Source: Atherinomorus stipes (taxonomy: Eukaryota; Chordata; Actinopteri; Atheriniformes; Atherinidae). Taken from it: DNA of 64,000 bases. Positions 31,701 to 43,581 of this stretch are shown in pieces; positions within the stretch are counted from its first letter, which is position 1, and each line of letters opens with the position of its first letter. The DNA lies in NCBI GenBank assembly GCA_023101725.1, contig JALJCO010003433.1:645914-709913 (forward strand), read 5' to 3'. A program made the position numbers and the translations under genes. The notes beneath the pieces are model-generated. The model was not told where the DNA came from and did no database searches. It saw nothing but the letters and a program-made list of their open reading frames with translations.

Positions 31701-34700
31701 GATCCATCTGCAGCCACAACAGATTATCACCTTCTCCTCATGGTCAGCAGCTTGGCCACGTTTTGTTGTGGGAGGACATCCCATTCCTCAGCAGGAAGTT
31801 GGTTAAGGTCAGCTGGTATGGTGTTGTTGGTCACTCTGGGATGCACAGCACACCCAAGATCATCCCACAAGGGTTCAGCTTGTTGAGGTCTGAACTCATG
31901 ATAATCTATTCCATCCGCTCCATTCCCAAATTCTGGAGGTAGTCTGTGATATATATTCTGATATATCTGTCTATTGATTAGCTGTCAATCACATGTCTGT
32001 GACTGGCACACCCCTGGCAGCAGTTGATCTCAGAATAAGAGTGAGTATTACAGGAGGATTTTGGCACATTTTGGAGGGCACTACCGACATATTTAGCTGT
32101 GTTACTCATTTCACAGACACGAAGTCCTTATAAGTTATACCTCATCATTAATGTGCTCATTAAGCTTTCCAATGATGTATAATCCAACACCATCTGGTAT
32201 TAGCAAAGGGGAGAAAGAACTCACCAAACATGATTTCTATTACTTTTTATGCTACTTTTTTGCCAACAGCGTTTCAGAAGTAAACACTTCATCTTTATTT
32301 CTGAAGGAGTTTTCCTTTCTTTTTGTTATTATTCACTAATTTACCAAATGCCGTTGTATCATATTAGTTTAAAAATGCTCCATCAGATGAGTTTGGTCAT
32401 TTTTAGCATTGCAATTTTCTAGTTTTTAATGTAGTTGCTTTTTTTTCATTTAAGTGTCTTAGTTTCAGCATTTGATTTGTTATTTTTGTGCCAATGGAAA
32501 CTAAACAATTTTAAATAGTTAAGAAATCACTGCTCTCTTTTCTTTACATCTTATCTTTGTTTAAATGGGTGCTACTATAAAGATTTACATGCTGCATAAG
32601 TGTCCACGAAGCCACAGAACTTCCTAATTTACAAAATGTAAATGATGGAATGTTAAGCTGTTTTTAACACAACCGCAGACACAACTCATGACTATTGTGA
32701 TAAAATGACTTCATCTACTCACCAGAGCAGAGAGCCCCTTTGAAGCGCAAGCAGTTGAAATCGTCGCATTCGCAGAACTTTCCCCACACCTGACCAAACT
32801 CATTTGCATGGCAGGAGCACTGCCCACACAAACAGTCGCCTCTTCCGCTGCAGATGGGGCTGCCTTCTTTCGGGATGCAGTTGGCATCATCGGACGGACT
32901 GTAATCCTCCAATGAGCACTCGCAGTGCGGACCCAGGCGACCCTTGTGACACAGGCAAACACCGCACTCGTAGGTACCGTTGCCGTTGCTGCAGATTGGA
33001 CTGTCGGGTTCCACTGTTGCTTCACAGTTGCAGCTACAAGCAAAGTCTACAGTGACCTCCAGGGAATCTTTGAAGCCGAGAGGTTTGACAGTAAAAGTAT
33101 GACTTTTCTCCTTCGGGCAGCCTCGCAACTGAACCTCCACACTAAAAGACACCTGAAAAAGAGAAATATCTCTGATAGCAAATGTGGACACAAACACAAC
33201 ATAAACATTTCAGCCAATATGTACCGTGTCTCCAATCTTCAGACCAGAGCAGGACTTGATTCCAGGTATGACCTCTCCATTTACACAGGTGGCATTAAAG
33301 GAGAGATTCAACTCGTCTGGGACTCCCAAAGCCTCCAGCTCCACTCTAGAGCGAATTCTCTGCTCAGCACAATCACATGTTAGTTTATGAGACAAATGGA
33401 TGTAATCTACATTTTTTTCCACATTTCAGCCCTCACCGCATAGGCCTCCTCAATCAGCTGAATGACATTCCCAGAGTCATCAGACAGCATTCCCACAGTT
33501 GTGCCTGGAATGAGTTTACTGTACTCCTGGAAGAAAAGGGCCATGAGGACAGATGATGACCCTGTTTTGTTTTTCTTAAATGTCCTATAATAAAATCATT
33601 TCACACAATAGCTCAAGTAGAGCACTTTGATTACCTTGTAAAGGGGCAGCACATAATTAGTCACAGCAAAAATTAAATTGATGTTGTTTTCAGACATTTT
33701 CTCAGTTATGAGAGCCAAGGACGGATAGTCCTGGAAGACACATAAAGCATATAGTTTTAATAAGCATCCGTTAGCTGACCAGATCATAAAATAGTAGCAC
33801 TTTGAAGTAGTTTGAATGTTGCTCCCCGTACCAGAACTGTGGTTTTGTTGTAAATGTTGTCATTGTCAAGGTGACACTCTCCATCATTGGGCTGGACGAT
33901 GCCAGCTATGCGTCCATCGAGAGCGATGTGAGTTTTGGCGTCAGTGGTGAATACCAGAAGATGTGAGGCATCCCGACGCCATCCGATCTTGTCCTGATGA
34001 GGATGAACAGGAAAAGAATGCAACAGAAAGTGTATTTCGAACATCAGAGATAGGGATGTAATGATATGAAAATTTAATATCAGGGTTATTGTGACCAAAA
34101 TGATCACAGTTATCATTTTTATCGTAGTATTTTAGAAATACCCCCCAGCAATCTTTAAAAATCTCCAAAGAACTGTCCATGTGGGTGCCTTTGTTGCTTT
34201 CCACAATGTTTTCATAAATCAAACATTGCAAACTTGGACTGCTTCTGCTTTTCCAGCCAGGGAGCAGCATCACTGGGAGTTTTTCAAAGTGGAGTAATCA
34301 GTCACGGTTTTAACGATAATCAAAATTTGTAACGGTATTACTAATCGTTTGGAATTTTATCACAGTTAACCATTTTATCGGTAATCGTTACATCCCTAAT
34401 CAGAGAAAAAGTGTGTGTTTGACTTTTTTTTATACCTTGCACACCACAGCCTGCATTACGGCATCTAATCCACCCTCAGGACCGTCTCTGTTTCTAGACA
34501 CCTGCTGTTTCCCCACCTCCTCAGTGAAGCGAGCCACTTCCTCTGTCAGTGACAACACATGCTTGAACCCAAACTGAGCCTGGCACTGTTGACTAATCCT
34601 GTTTAAAAGAAAAGTTGATGAAGGTGAAATAAAAAGTCAGTTTTCAGTTTGTAATCTGGGTAGATTTTCTTAACAGCATGCAAGATAATCTCAATCTCAG

Positions 34701-37046
34701 CTCTGTGCATACTCAGAACAAGGGTTTACAACTGCCGCTGGGGGGTGGATCAACATGTACGGGGATGCAGTTTTGTCCACAAAAGCTCCAAACCCCATCC
34801 GCAGTTTGCTCGTGGTTTTGCCCATGGTGGCGGCAAGCTTGTTGCCCAAGTTGCTCAGCCGATACAAGTCATCCTTCATTGAAAATGAAAGATCCATCAG
34901 GTAGTAGAGGTCCACGGGGTAATCCTCCACCTGTTTCACACGCATGGTAAAACGCTTTGAATCACCTGAGAGGAAAAGAGAAGGCCAAAGAAGTACTTTA
35001 GCTTTATTTTATTTTTTAGGTGAAAATGAAAGCACAGGAATCAGACTTCATCTATGTCGGGTTGATAAATGAAAACTTTGAAGTAGTTTGAGTGACAACA
35101 TACCTGGTCGCAGTGTCATGTGGAGTTTCTGAGGCCTGACCTGAGTGACGTCATCAGCTATACCCGAAGCCTTGTCGCTGAGTGGGTCATCCCTCTGAAT
35201 GTTCAAGGTGCTGGAGGGAAACTCCAAAGCTGCTGCGCCACACCCTTCATCCAGCAGATTTTGTTTTAGATCACAGCGAGAAACGCTGGATCCTCCCCTC
35301 CCAAACTCCTGAAACAACCACATGCATTCTGTTGGACACTCAAATAAAGAGTTCATGTATAAGAAAAAGTTCACATTAAAGGATTTTCAACACAGGGGAT
35401 TTTGCTTCTGATTTTACTACTGAAGATTCAGCATGAAGAATCATGAAGAGACAGTAGCAAAAATGCAGTGACGGATAGGCTTCTGTTGCAACTTGCTGGA
35501 GCCATAATGGGAGGGACAGCTATGTTTCTTTTATTTTCCTTTCTTTTACCTTCTGAGAGCACCATGCACAGCTCGGGTGAACAGCCAGGCACTGTTTACA
35601 AGTAGTGACTCCTCGTGATGTGCAAATGTTAGAGCCTGTAAAAATGACACCAATGGGGAGAAAAAGACATAATTACACTGATAATTGTTGCCAAATCTAT
35701 CTACACTCATAAAAAATAGGGATATTTGGCTTATTGTATGATGTCAGTCAGAATTAACTTAAAATGCACTATATCCTTTCCAACCTTTCCATAAAATCAA
35801 AGAAGTATCAGTACAGCATAAACTTTTTTATATTTTTCATAAATTTCACCTGAAAGCTAAATCTCTGAAACTCTTCAGGAATATATAGCAGTAATGCAAT
35901 CTGACACTATCTGCTCCCAAATCAACTCAAAGTATTTAAAATGCATTAGATTGACAGTGTCAAGTGCTTCTTCAGCCCTTGAGAATATTCACTGATCAGT
36001 TCTGATCGACCTATGTTCTTGAAGAACCCTTAATGAAAAAAAAAAAGACATCACTAACATATTCTCAGCTTTATGCTTTCATTTCAAGCTTCTTGTCACA
36101 AATAAGGCCTTCTGGCTACGTCTTTTGATACAACCAAAGTTAATGTCTCACCATAAAGCCTGTTTTTTCAATCTTACTGTGGCATTAATGAAATGCTGCA
36201 GAACAAAATCAAGGTCAGCATGAGCTCACTGATCTCACTAAACCACATCACAAAAATGTGATAGGGATACAAAGCATGACCTAAAAGTAGTCTTATTTTA
36301 AATGTTATTTTTGACTTAACAATATTGTTGTACAGCTTATGACCCCCATCTATTCACTTAGGGACCTGGTTTCAAAATGTCTTTTTTCAGGTTGCCAAAA
36401 TCCAGTTTCATGCGCCCAGATGATTTAAAGAAAGCTAAAGACGATACAGCTCAACTCCTCTCTTTGTGGACATGGCACAAGCTTTGTAGTCAAAACCTCG
36501 CAGGCCCCCTGCTCTTTGGAGACCCCCTCGAGAGATTAAAGACCCCACTGTGAACCACTGGATAAGAGAACAGTGAGCTGGAGTTTATTTTGTGCCTAAA
36601 ATGAGCAGTTTAAAACAAATTAGGAAGGAAATGATTACATTTATTATTCGATACTCAAAGAAAGCGGTGTAAGAGGGAACGTGTGGAGGTTACCTCGCCC
36701 TGGGAAACGCATCCAGCTGTTTTCGCTCCCTTATAAGGAAAAGTGGAGAACGCTTCAGTGGAGCGGCGCAATTACATTAAACAGAGGCAGCCAACAATAA
36801 ATGAACCAGTTCCCTTTGAGAGTATCAGGTTTTATTAAATAATTGTCACCACCAACACATCAGCCACAGCTATTATTGATAGAATATGACACCTAAATGA
36901 ACCATGACGGGTTGGAAAGGCACCAGGTCGCTTTAACAGGTGAAACTTTGAAAAGTGAACACAAGAAAGAAAACTTACCGCAGATAATTGACACCGAGGA
37001 GAAAAAGAGAAAAAAGTAAAGCTACGCGGTTTAATGAAGATCCCAT
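22655..37046 (-). CDS. itgb3: Integrin beta-3 subunit, 15 coding exons
   Basis: Single-pass adhesion receptor beta chain; pairs with alpha-IIb or alpha-V to bind RGD ligands. Exons: 36995 (or 36979)-37046, 35550-35635, 35104-35308, 34713-34965, 34436-34598, 33832-33993, 33635-33730, 33437-33526, 33225-33359, 32723-33152, 24703-24925, 23616-23716, 23318-23437, 22804-22970, 22655-22723. Encodes a signal peptide ([17 protein letters not shown]), a PSI domain starting SNICTSRGV, and a beta-I domain with [14 protein letters not shown] and specificity loop CSEISQQC. Then come cysteine-rich EGF repeats, a tail domain, one membrane helix ([20 protein letters not shown]) and a cytoplasmic tail with NPLY and NVTY motifs. 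Length about 783 versus 788 in human. The beta-3 identity rests on [28 protein letters not shown] and the tail [13 protein letters not shown]. Phases agree at every junction except exon 1/2, discussed separately. Reading past the exon-14 donor at 22804 would give a false C-terminus. Confidence 0.96.
30870..31250. repeat. Dispersed non-coding repeat block (family unknown)
   Basis: Has a composition unlike the surrounding intron (CpG-containing, e.g. acaccgcgggtgttttgaac). It includes gactgtcttttactggctgg, echoed at bases 22-44 of the window. The phrase cgtaacttttagacataaaa is one I associate with repeated fish sequence. The 138-codon ORF across it resembles no protein I know. Confidence 0.4.
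31358..32270. mobile_element. Long-TIR DNA transposon fossil in itgb3 intron
   Basis: The left section (31358-31590) and the inverted right section (32060-32270) share long matches, e.g. acacagctaaatgtgtgggt on the left versus acacagctaaatatgtcggt on the reverse strand at 32083-32102, and attatacaacattggaaagc versus attatacatcattggaaagc. The middle (31640-31960) reads, on the minus strand, like a decayed transposase coding region of Tc1/mariner-like type. No open reading frame survives. Confidence 0.65.
34043..34406. mobile_element. hAT-type MITE with 8-bp target duplication
   Basis: The element body is 34051-34398 (348 bases). Its ends are TAGGGATGTAATGAT and, inverted, TAGGGATGTAACGAT (14 of 15 match). 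It is flanked directly by the 8-base duplication atcagaga at 34043-34050 and 34399-34406. An 8-bp target duplication plus short TIRs of this sequence indicate the hAT superfamily. There is no coding capacity. It lies in the itgb3 intron between exons 5 and 6. Confidence 0.92.
35636..36978 (-). other. itgb3 intron 1
   Basis: AT-rich intron between the signal-peptide exon and the PSI exon. No micro-exon could be recognised by eye, although one would be a way to settle the phase conflict between exons 1 and 2. Confidence 0.6.
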
Positions 37047-37159
37047 GACTGGAGAGTAGCCTAACGGAGTCGGTTTCAAATGTGGGCTTGTTTCACTTCT
37101 TCTCGGTTTGAACGCCTTTCCTCTTTCCGCGTGCAGCTGGGTCGAACATTGCCTCATCC

Positions 37160-40100
37160 ATCTATCTCAAACCAACATTTATGACATGCTCACACTTGTT
37201 TCTCAAAGGTTTGCCACCTTTGCTAATACCTGATAATGAATCAATTATCTGACTAATACGCAAAGTCTCGCTTAATTTAAACAACTGGACTTCAGTTTTA
37301 CTTCATGGACTGAGTCTGGAAATTCTGAAAACCACAAATATGAGTGATGCCTGGAAAGACAGGGTGTTACTTTTCTATAAACTCTGCCAGTATGTGGACG
37401 ATTTAGTGGTTCACCGCTTTGGTAATCATTTATTAAATCACAGGGTTTTCTGACTTAAAATCTGAGAGCAAAAGGATGTTAAACAGTCAAAATAAAGGAA
37501 TATGAATGAACTCGTAAACCTTTAAGAAAACATTAAAGATCAGACAGTTTAGAATAAAAATTAAACCAAACCTGTAGAAGATCATTGAAATTTTGAATTT
37601 AACTACGTATTAATATTAGTCTATTGACTTGTCTTACAGTTTGAAATAACTTAAAGGTCTAGATACTTTCCATGCCACACTGTCCTCTGCTGGACTGTAA
37701 GGTGTATTCTACAGTTAACCTGCACAAATAGTTGAGAAAACAGCCAAACTAGCACAACTGGAAAACTTGAACCATAATCTTGGATGTTTTTACAGAAGTT
37801 TAACAGACTTTACCTAAATTTTGATTGTATTTATAGGAGAAGATTTAAAATGTATTGTATAAATGCACATTTAGCAGGCATTCCAACATATGGTTAACAT
37901 CTGGATGTGCTCTTTGTTGTGTACTATCAAAGGGTAATCTGAGCTCCCTAAAAAATATGAATGGGGTAAGTCTGCGCCACAGAAATCAGTATCCCATTGA
38001 AATAAATGTTGGAACTTTCATATATTTACCAGGATTTGAAATAAGTGAAAAGCACAAAAAAGGCACAAAGTGGGATTACAAAGAACAAAACAAAAAACAG
38101 ACTGCTCCACAGAAATTAACCTCTGGGAAGCGTGTGATGGGGTGTGGTGAGGCTTGTAGAAGCAGACAATACTTCTTATCTCTGCACTTGTCCATTTATT
38201 GAATCTTTATCCCTGTGCCCTGCTCTTACTCTGCAGCCTGTTGCTAAGTTACTGCCACCCGTGTCCAAGAACTGCCACAAAGAAGAAATGACAGAAATAG
38301 AGAATTAAGGAGAAAAACTATAATGGGCAACTATTCTGCTGGCATCAAGTTCTCAGTGTAGGCGGATGGTGCAGGTAATACACTGCGGGCAATGAAAATC
38401 TCTCTCCAGTCATTTCTGATTTGAATCTCTTGGCATCAAAGCCACCTGTGGCAAACACCCCCTCACATGAATGGCATTTTGGGAAAAGCATAGCACTGCT
38501 TGTCTTGAATAAAAACCTACAGAGAAGGTCAGATGGCAGCCAATTAAGACTGAACAAGTAGAGAACAGGTGGGGAGGGGGGGGAGCTGGAGGAAGAAAGG
38601 GGGATGGAAGGGTCTTGACCTACGTTACAGATCTATCCGGAGCCTTTTAAGCTTTTCAGTGTGAGAATGCTGTTGCAAGGAGCCAATATCGAAACGAGAA
38701 AATCAGTGTTTGGTCAACCTCAGCCGGCTTATGCTCTCCTGCTTTGCCAGGTTTAACTGGCAGGTGCGGGGGTCAAATGGGGCGATATGAGTTTTTCTCA
38801 GGTGCACCGTCAGCCGGCTTATGAAATGTGTTCCACAATCGCTGATGTGGGACAATGTGTATTTGTGTTGTGACGCTTTGCAATCTTATCCTCCTCCCTC
38901 TCTGGCCCTTCTGGATCCGAGGGTTACATTTCCCTCCTGGAATGATGGCTTATATGAGGAGAAAATAAACATTAATAAATAAACATTTAGCTCAGAATAA
39001 AGAATGGAGAAATGGAAAAAGTACTTGAGGACTTTTCTCTCTTTAAAAAAAAGATCTTAAATCTGTGGGATGTGTAATGTAGCAGTTAAATATGAAACAT
39101 CAATGAGAAAGGGATTGAAGGAACTAAGAAGACAAACTGGCTGAATTTGGTGAGGAGACAAGACTCATCATGCAAACCTGAGATGTGGAGATGTGTCTAA
39201 ATGGAAATGAGGGTAATGGGTGGTGGCTAAGTGCAGTTGTCTGCTTCAGAGAGAAAGAACAGAAATTTCTTTAGTGAGACTGACAAAATCTGCAATCTGT
39301 GAAACTGTGAAATCTCTGAAACTAATAGATTTTTATTTGCCTTTCAAGCAGACAGACTGCAGAACGTGCAGCATGCACGGATCTCTGCAAAAGCAATGAA
39401 GTCATTATCTCTTTTAAGCAGCTTTAATGACTGATGGTTGTTTAGTGTGGGGTTAATGTGGGGCAACACTGCTGTGGTGCTGCTGCAATTGGTACCAGTA
39501 TGTAATTAATGACTGCATTTACATCTATGTCATTAGTTGCCCCAAAGGTGGCAAAACCCTTCAGATTAAGACATGGTCTCTAACATCTTCTTTATATTTA
39601 ACTCTTCTCTCTTTTTTTCCCCTAAAAGGCAACTTCACTCTTGTCGTGCTTGCCAGCATTTAATTGTTCACACACACTCTTCAAGCACACCCAGGGACAC
39701 CACGGTTCCATCGCGCTCCCATGTTTGCTTTAATCAGCTAATACTGGGGCATCTTGGGAGGAAGAGTTAATTGGAAAGAGGGGAATGATTCGAGGAATGT
39801 CAGGTGACCAGACTCAAAGGGGTGTGTCTGTTTTGAGTCCTGAGCCGTGTCAAGCCCCGGGTCAGCATCACTATTAGAGAGAAGCGGCAGGCTGGGGTCA
39901 CACAGCACATCTCTGTTGCTAAGGATGTCTTCACCTAGTTTGTGTTGCTAGGCTGCCACTTCTGTAATGTTTAGCTGAAACTTTCCTCTTGAAGACTTCA
40001 GCTCCAGTTTAATGGAAAGACCGGGTACTGCAGCACAGTGCTTGCACTGAAATCCCATTGCCCACCCCACCCCTACCCCCAGATCTGACCGGAAGAGATA

Positions 40101-40765
40101 TTTCAAGTCCTCCGACAGCCTGCACTGTGGACACCTGCAGGGAGAACATCTGAGCGGAAGGTTGACTCATTTCCCAAAATATGTACACATCTTCAGTTGA
40201 TCCTTCACTGCACCATAAGAGACTACTAAAACACAAGTGAGAAATTAGACTGCTTATTTAACAATAAGCAGATGAAATATATGCAAGAGGACTTTTTATA
40301 ACAGGAAACTTTGTTGATTTGAGAACAAACAGGTTGTAAAAATCATTTAAATTTTCATCGTCTGGCAGTAAACCTTTACTTTTTGTACCCAAAGGAAAAT
40401 TTTGGTAAAAAAAAAAAAAAACAGTGAATGTCCAGTTAGAAAATTATCAGGACATTTTTTCTGGTAACTGTGTGGACACTTCCGTTCATCCCAAAAAATT
40501 CCTCACTTTCACGTTACATGATCTGTTGCATTCATGTTTTTTAATCCAAAAATGCAAAAATTCTGTACTTTCAAAGCCATGTTATATTCAAGATACCACA
40601 CAAAACAAAATAGAATATTTTAACCAAATTAAAATATTTACTTGAATTGGTAACAAGTGATTGAATTTAGTTCATTTAAGATCAGCTATTAAGGACAAAG
40701 GACAAAGTCTTTTTCAAAAGGTCAGTTCACATGCCTGCATTTTTAACAGTCTTTCTTAGTCATTC
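37160..40765. other. Intergenic DNA upstream of itgb3
   Basis: No exon recognised. Ordinary AT-rich sequence; the itgb3 promoter should lie within the first few hundred bases. A G-run lies at 38573-38584. Confidence 0.5.
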
Positions 40766-40865
40766 ATTTTATTTATTTATTTATTTATTTAACCTTTATT
40801 TAACCAGGCAAAGACATCAAGAATAAGATTCTTATTTACAATGCCTGTCTGACATTGTACAGTTG
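40766..40865. repeat. (TTTA)n and retroelement 3' tail
   Basis: A TTTA array followed by aacctttatttaaccaggcaaag and agattcttatttacaatgcc. This is a ubiquitous retroelement end motif in fish genomes. Confidence 0.65.
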
Positions 40866-41884
40866 TCAAATAATCCCTTTCAGCTCAAGAAGTTTCATGA
40901 TACGAGGTGATACAACTAATTTGAAATTTATGAGTTACTGCACAGCTGAAAACAAGAAACTGATGAGGAAAAAGAAAAAAAAACTTCAGCTTTTTTTTTT
41001 AGTGGCATGCATATCTTTGGGAGGAAAACATTCTGTCTAAACTTGGACAATTTACTGTAGCTGGAGCATGAGATTGGCATTTCTCCAAATATAACAGTGA
41101 GCTAATGTCAAAAGTTCTGAACTCATAAAGCATGTTTCCTTTAGAGGTGAGCTGGAATTCATGAATGTGGCTCTGAAAATCTTAAAATCCTCATATTATC
41201 GTGTAACAATATTTCTTCAGACTGTTTCAAACATCCAGTTTGAAACAGCTCAACAGCTTGCTTGAATCATTAACTCTATTTTTATTCAAACTTTATTCTG
41301 CTCACATCTTATCAGTCGTAGGCGGTACAGAAAATGACTGGCTGACTTATCAGTCGTCTAACAGGAATTTTATACATATAAAAAAAATCTTCAGGCATTT
41401 TAGCACCATCATGTGGTCGGATGAAAATGAAACAACTTGGTCAAAAGAACAACTGACAAACTCATAGGCCACTTTATTTGGTCCACCTGTTCAATTGCTT
41501 GGCTAATCCGCCAATCAAATGGCAGCAATTCAATGCATTTAGGCGTGTAGATGTGGCTCAGAAAACTTACTGAAGCTCTACCTGCATCAGAATGAAGAGG
41601 AAAGGGGATTTAAGAAACTTTTAATGAAGCACGATTGGACTGAGTATTTCAGAAACTGTTGATCAACTGGGATTTTCATACACAGCTATTTCTCTGGTTT
41701 ACAGAGAATGGTCTGTAAAAGAGAAAACATCCAGTGAGCAGGAGCTGTCTGGACCAAAATGTGTTGATGTCAGAGGTCAGAGGAGAATGGGCAGACTGGT
41801 TGGAGATGATATTAAAACAACAGTGACTCAAATAACCACTGGTTACAACGGAGGAGGGATGAGGGATGACCACGGAAACAGCAC

Positions 41885-42475
41885 ATAACTGTATAACCCT
41901 GTAAATACGTATGTTGTGAGCAAAACAATCTGTTTTTGAATGTTTGTATGATATTGTTTGATATTGTATATTTGCTTGATATATATGTGTTTTATATTAT
42001 TGTATTGTTATATGCTTTCGCAATATAAGCACTGTCTTGTCATGCCAATAAAGCTATTGAAATTGAAAATGGAAAAAAATAAGGAAAAAAATTATAATCA
42101 CGATTATTTTGACTCAAATTGAAATCACAATTAATATACACGATTATTCATTGATTTTAGTGTTTATTGAACCACCGAAACTCAACCTCAAATATAACTT
42201 AAAAAAAAAACACATCAGGAAATAAATTAGAAACAAGTAAAGGAGTAAAATAAGAATAATATATTAAAATAATGATATCAATGAAAATGAATACCCATTC
42301 CTGTAAGGAATAATGCATTCCTGTTCTATACTCCCGGCAGTTTGCTTCCTATAACTCCACCAGTCTGTTCACTACAGGATTAACAGTTTTTCTTAGATTA
42401 CAGTGTTTTTCTGATCGTGAGAAGGGAAAATTGAAATCACGATCGAAATTCAATTAATTGTCCAGCCCTACAATA
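41885..42475. mobile_element. Insertion in the Tc1 fossil: LINE-like 3' tail plus hAT-like end
   Basis: First part ends tgtcatgccaataaagctattgaaattgaa, the kind of 3' tail seen on fish LINEs. It is followed to 42475 by sequence with attataatcacgattatttt and, at its end, aaattcaattaattgtccagcccta. The latter is the reverse of the TAGGGCTGGACAATTAATTGAATTTCG terminus of common non-autonomous hAT elements. Two separate events are likely. Confidence 0.55.
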
Positions 42476-42647
42476 GAAGATGTCTGATGAGGCTCCATTC
42501 CAGCTAATTCGGATGATCTGGTGTAAACAACACGAAAGCTTGGATCTATTCTATCTCGCACCAACAGTTCAGGATGGGACTGGTGGTGTAATGGTGTGGG
42601 GGATATTTCCTGGTATAGTTTGGACCCCTAAGTACCAACTGAACATG

Positions 42648-43051
42648 CACAAAAAGTTAGGGATATTTAACTTTTAAATATAAAAAGTACATACCTTACT
42701 AATATTATATCATGAAGGATAGACATTAAACTTGATTATGGTGTACCACAAAATAAAAACGACAGTCTCAATATCTTGTCAGAACTGTAAGATGAAGAGA
42801 ACTGTTAAGATAGAAGTTGTCATTGAACCAGAACATTTAGAGGTCTGTTCATGGTTCAGATACTTCTTCTTTTTTTGTGGTTAAGCATCTTGTTAATCAT
42901 GAGCATTTTATGCAATAAAATACTTAAACATTGAACAGTTGTACATGTGCATTCAGAAGTTTAGACAAAGTCAAATTCACTTCACCTGGAAAAGTGATTT
43001 TAGGTTCATTCTGACATCAAGCAAAAAGCCAAACATCCCTAACTTTTTGTG
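42648..43051. mobile_element. 404-bp element with 17-bp perfect terminal inverted repeats
   Basis: Bases 42648-42664 (cacaaaaagttagggat) are exactly repeated in inverted form at 43035-43051. Weaker matching continues inward for about 12-15 bases. It interrupts the Tc1 transposase remnant, so it is younger than that copy. The target duplication is ambiguous. No coding capacity; a non-autonomous DNA transposon. Confidence 0.85.
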
Positions 43052-43526
43052 AGTAATGCCATTTAGACACCTCAGCTACCTTTGTATTACTGCTCACCAT
43101 GTCCATCCTTTTGCGACCACAGTGTAGCATCTTCTGATGGCTACTTCCAGCAGGATAATGCACCATGTCACAAAGCTCAAATCATCTCCAACTGCTTTCT
43201 TTGAACATGAGAAGTGACTTCACTGTACTCTAATGGCCCCCACAGTCATCAGATCTCAGTCCAGTAGAGCACCTTTGGGATGTGGTGGAAGGGAGATTCT
43301 CATCATGGATGTGCAGCCGACACATCTGCAGCAATTGTGTGATGCCATGTCAATATGGAGCAAAATCTCTGAGGGATGTTTCCAACTCCTTGTTGGATCT
43401 ATATGTCACCAAAAATTAAGGTAAAAGGGGGTTTAACCTGGTACTAGCAAGGTGCAGCCAGTAAGGGTGTTAATTTGATTTCAGGCCTTTTTATGTCCCT
43501 GATGAATTTTAATGAAAAACATAAAT

Positions 43527-43530
<4 letters not shown>

Positions 43531-43579
<49 letters not shown>
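43531..43579. repeat. (TA)n microsatellite
   Basis: About 24 uninterrupted TA units. Confidence 0.97.

Positions 43580-43581
<2 letters not shown>

Larger units (their letters stand above)
24926..32722 (-). other. 7.8-kb itgb3 intron between EGF-repeat exons
   Basis: Intron 10 of itgb3. It contains a dispersed block near 30870-31250, a long-TIR transposon at about 31.36-32.27 kb and a poly-C tract near 30240, and otherwise AT-rich sequence. I found no additional exon: the phases of exon 10 (ending G) and exon 11 (starting GT) join directly to GHGKCDCG. Confidence 0.7.
41467..43460 (+). pseudogene. Tc1/mariner-family transposon fossil, interrupted by insertions
   Basis: Remains of a Tc1-like element. 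The left end is ggccactttatttggtccacctg; the right end is gtactagcaaggtg. Fragments of the transposase can be read across several frames: an N-terminal DNA-binding part near 41580-41880; a middle part near 42480-42640 (GGVMVWGIF); and a C-terminal part near 43140-43420 with QDNAPCHKAQ and, across frameshifts, the WPPQSSDLSPVEHLWDVV block holding the third catalytic acidic position. It is broken by stops, frameshifts and at least two insertions (about 41885-42475 and 42648-43051), so it is inactive. Confidence 0.88.
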
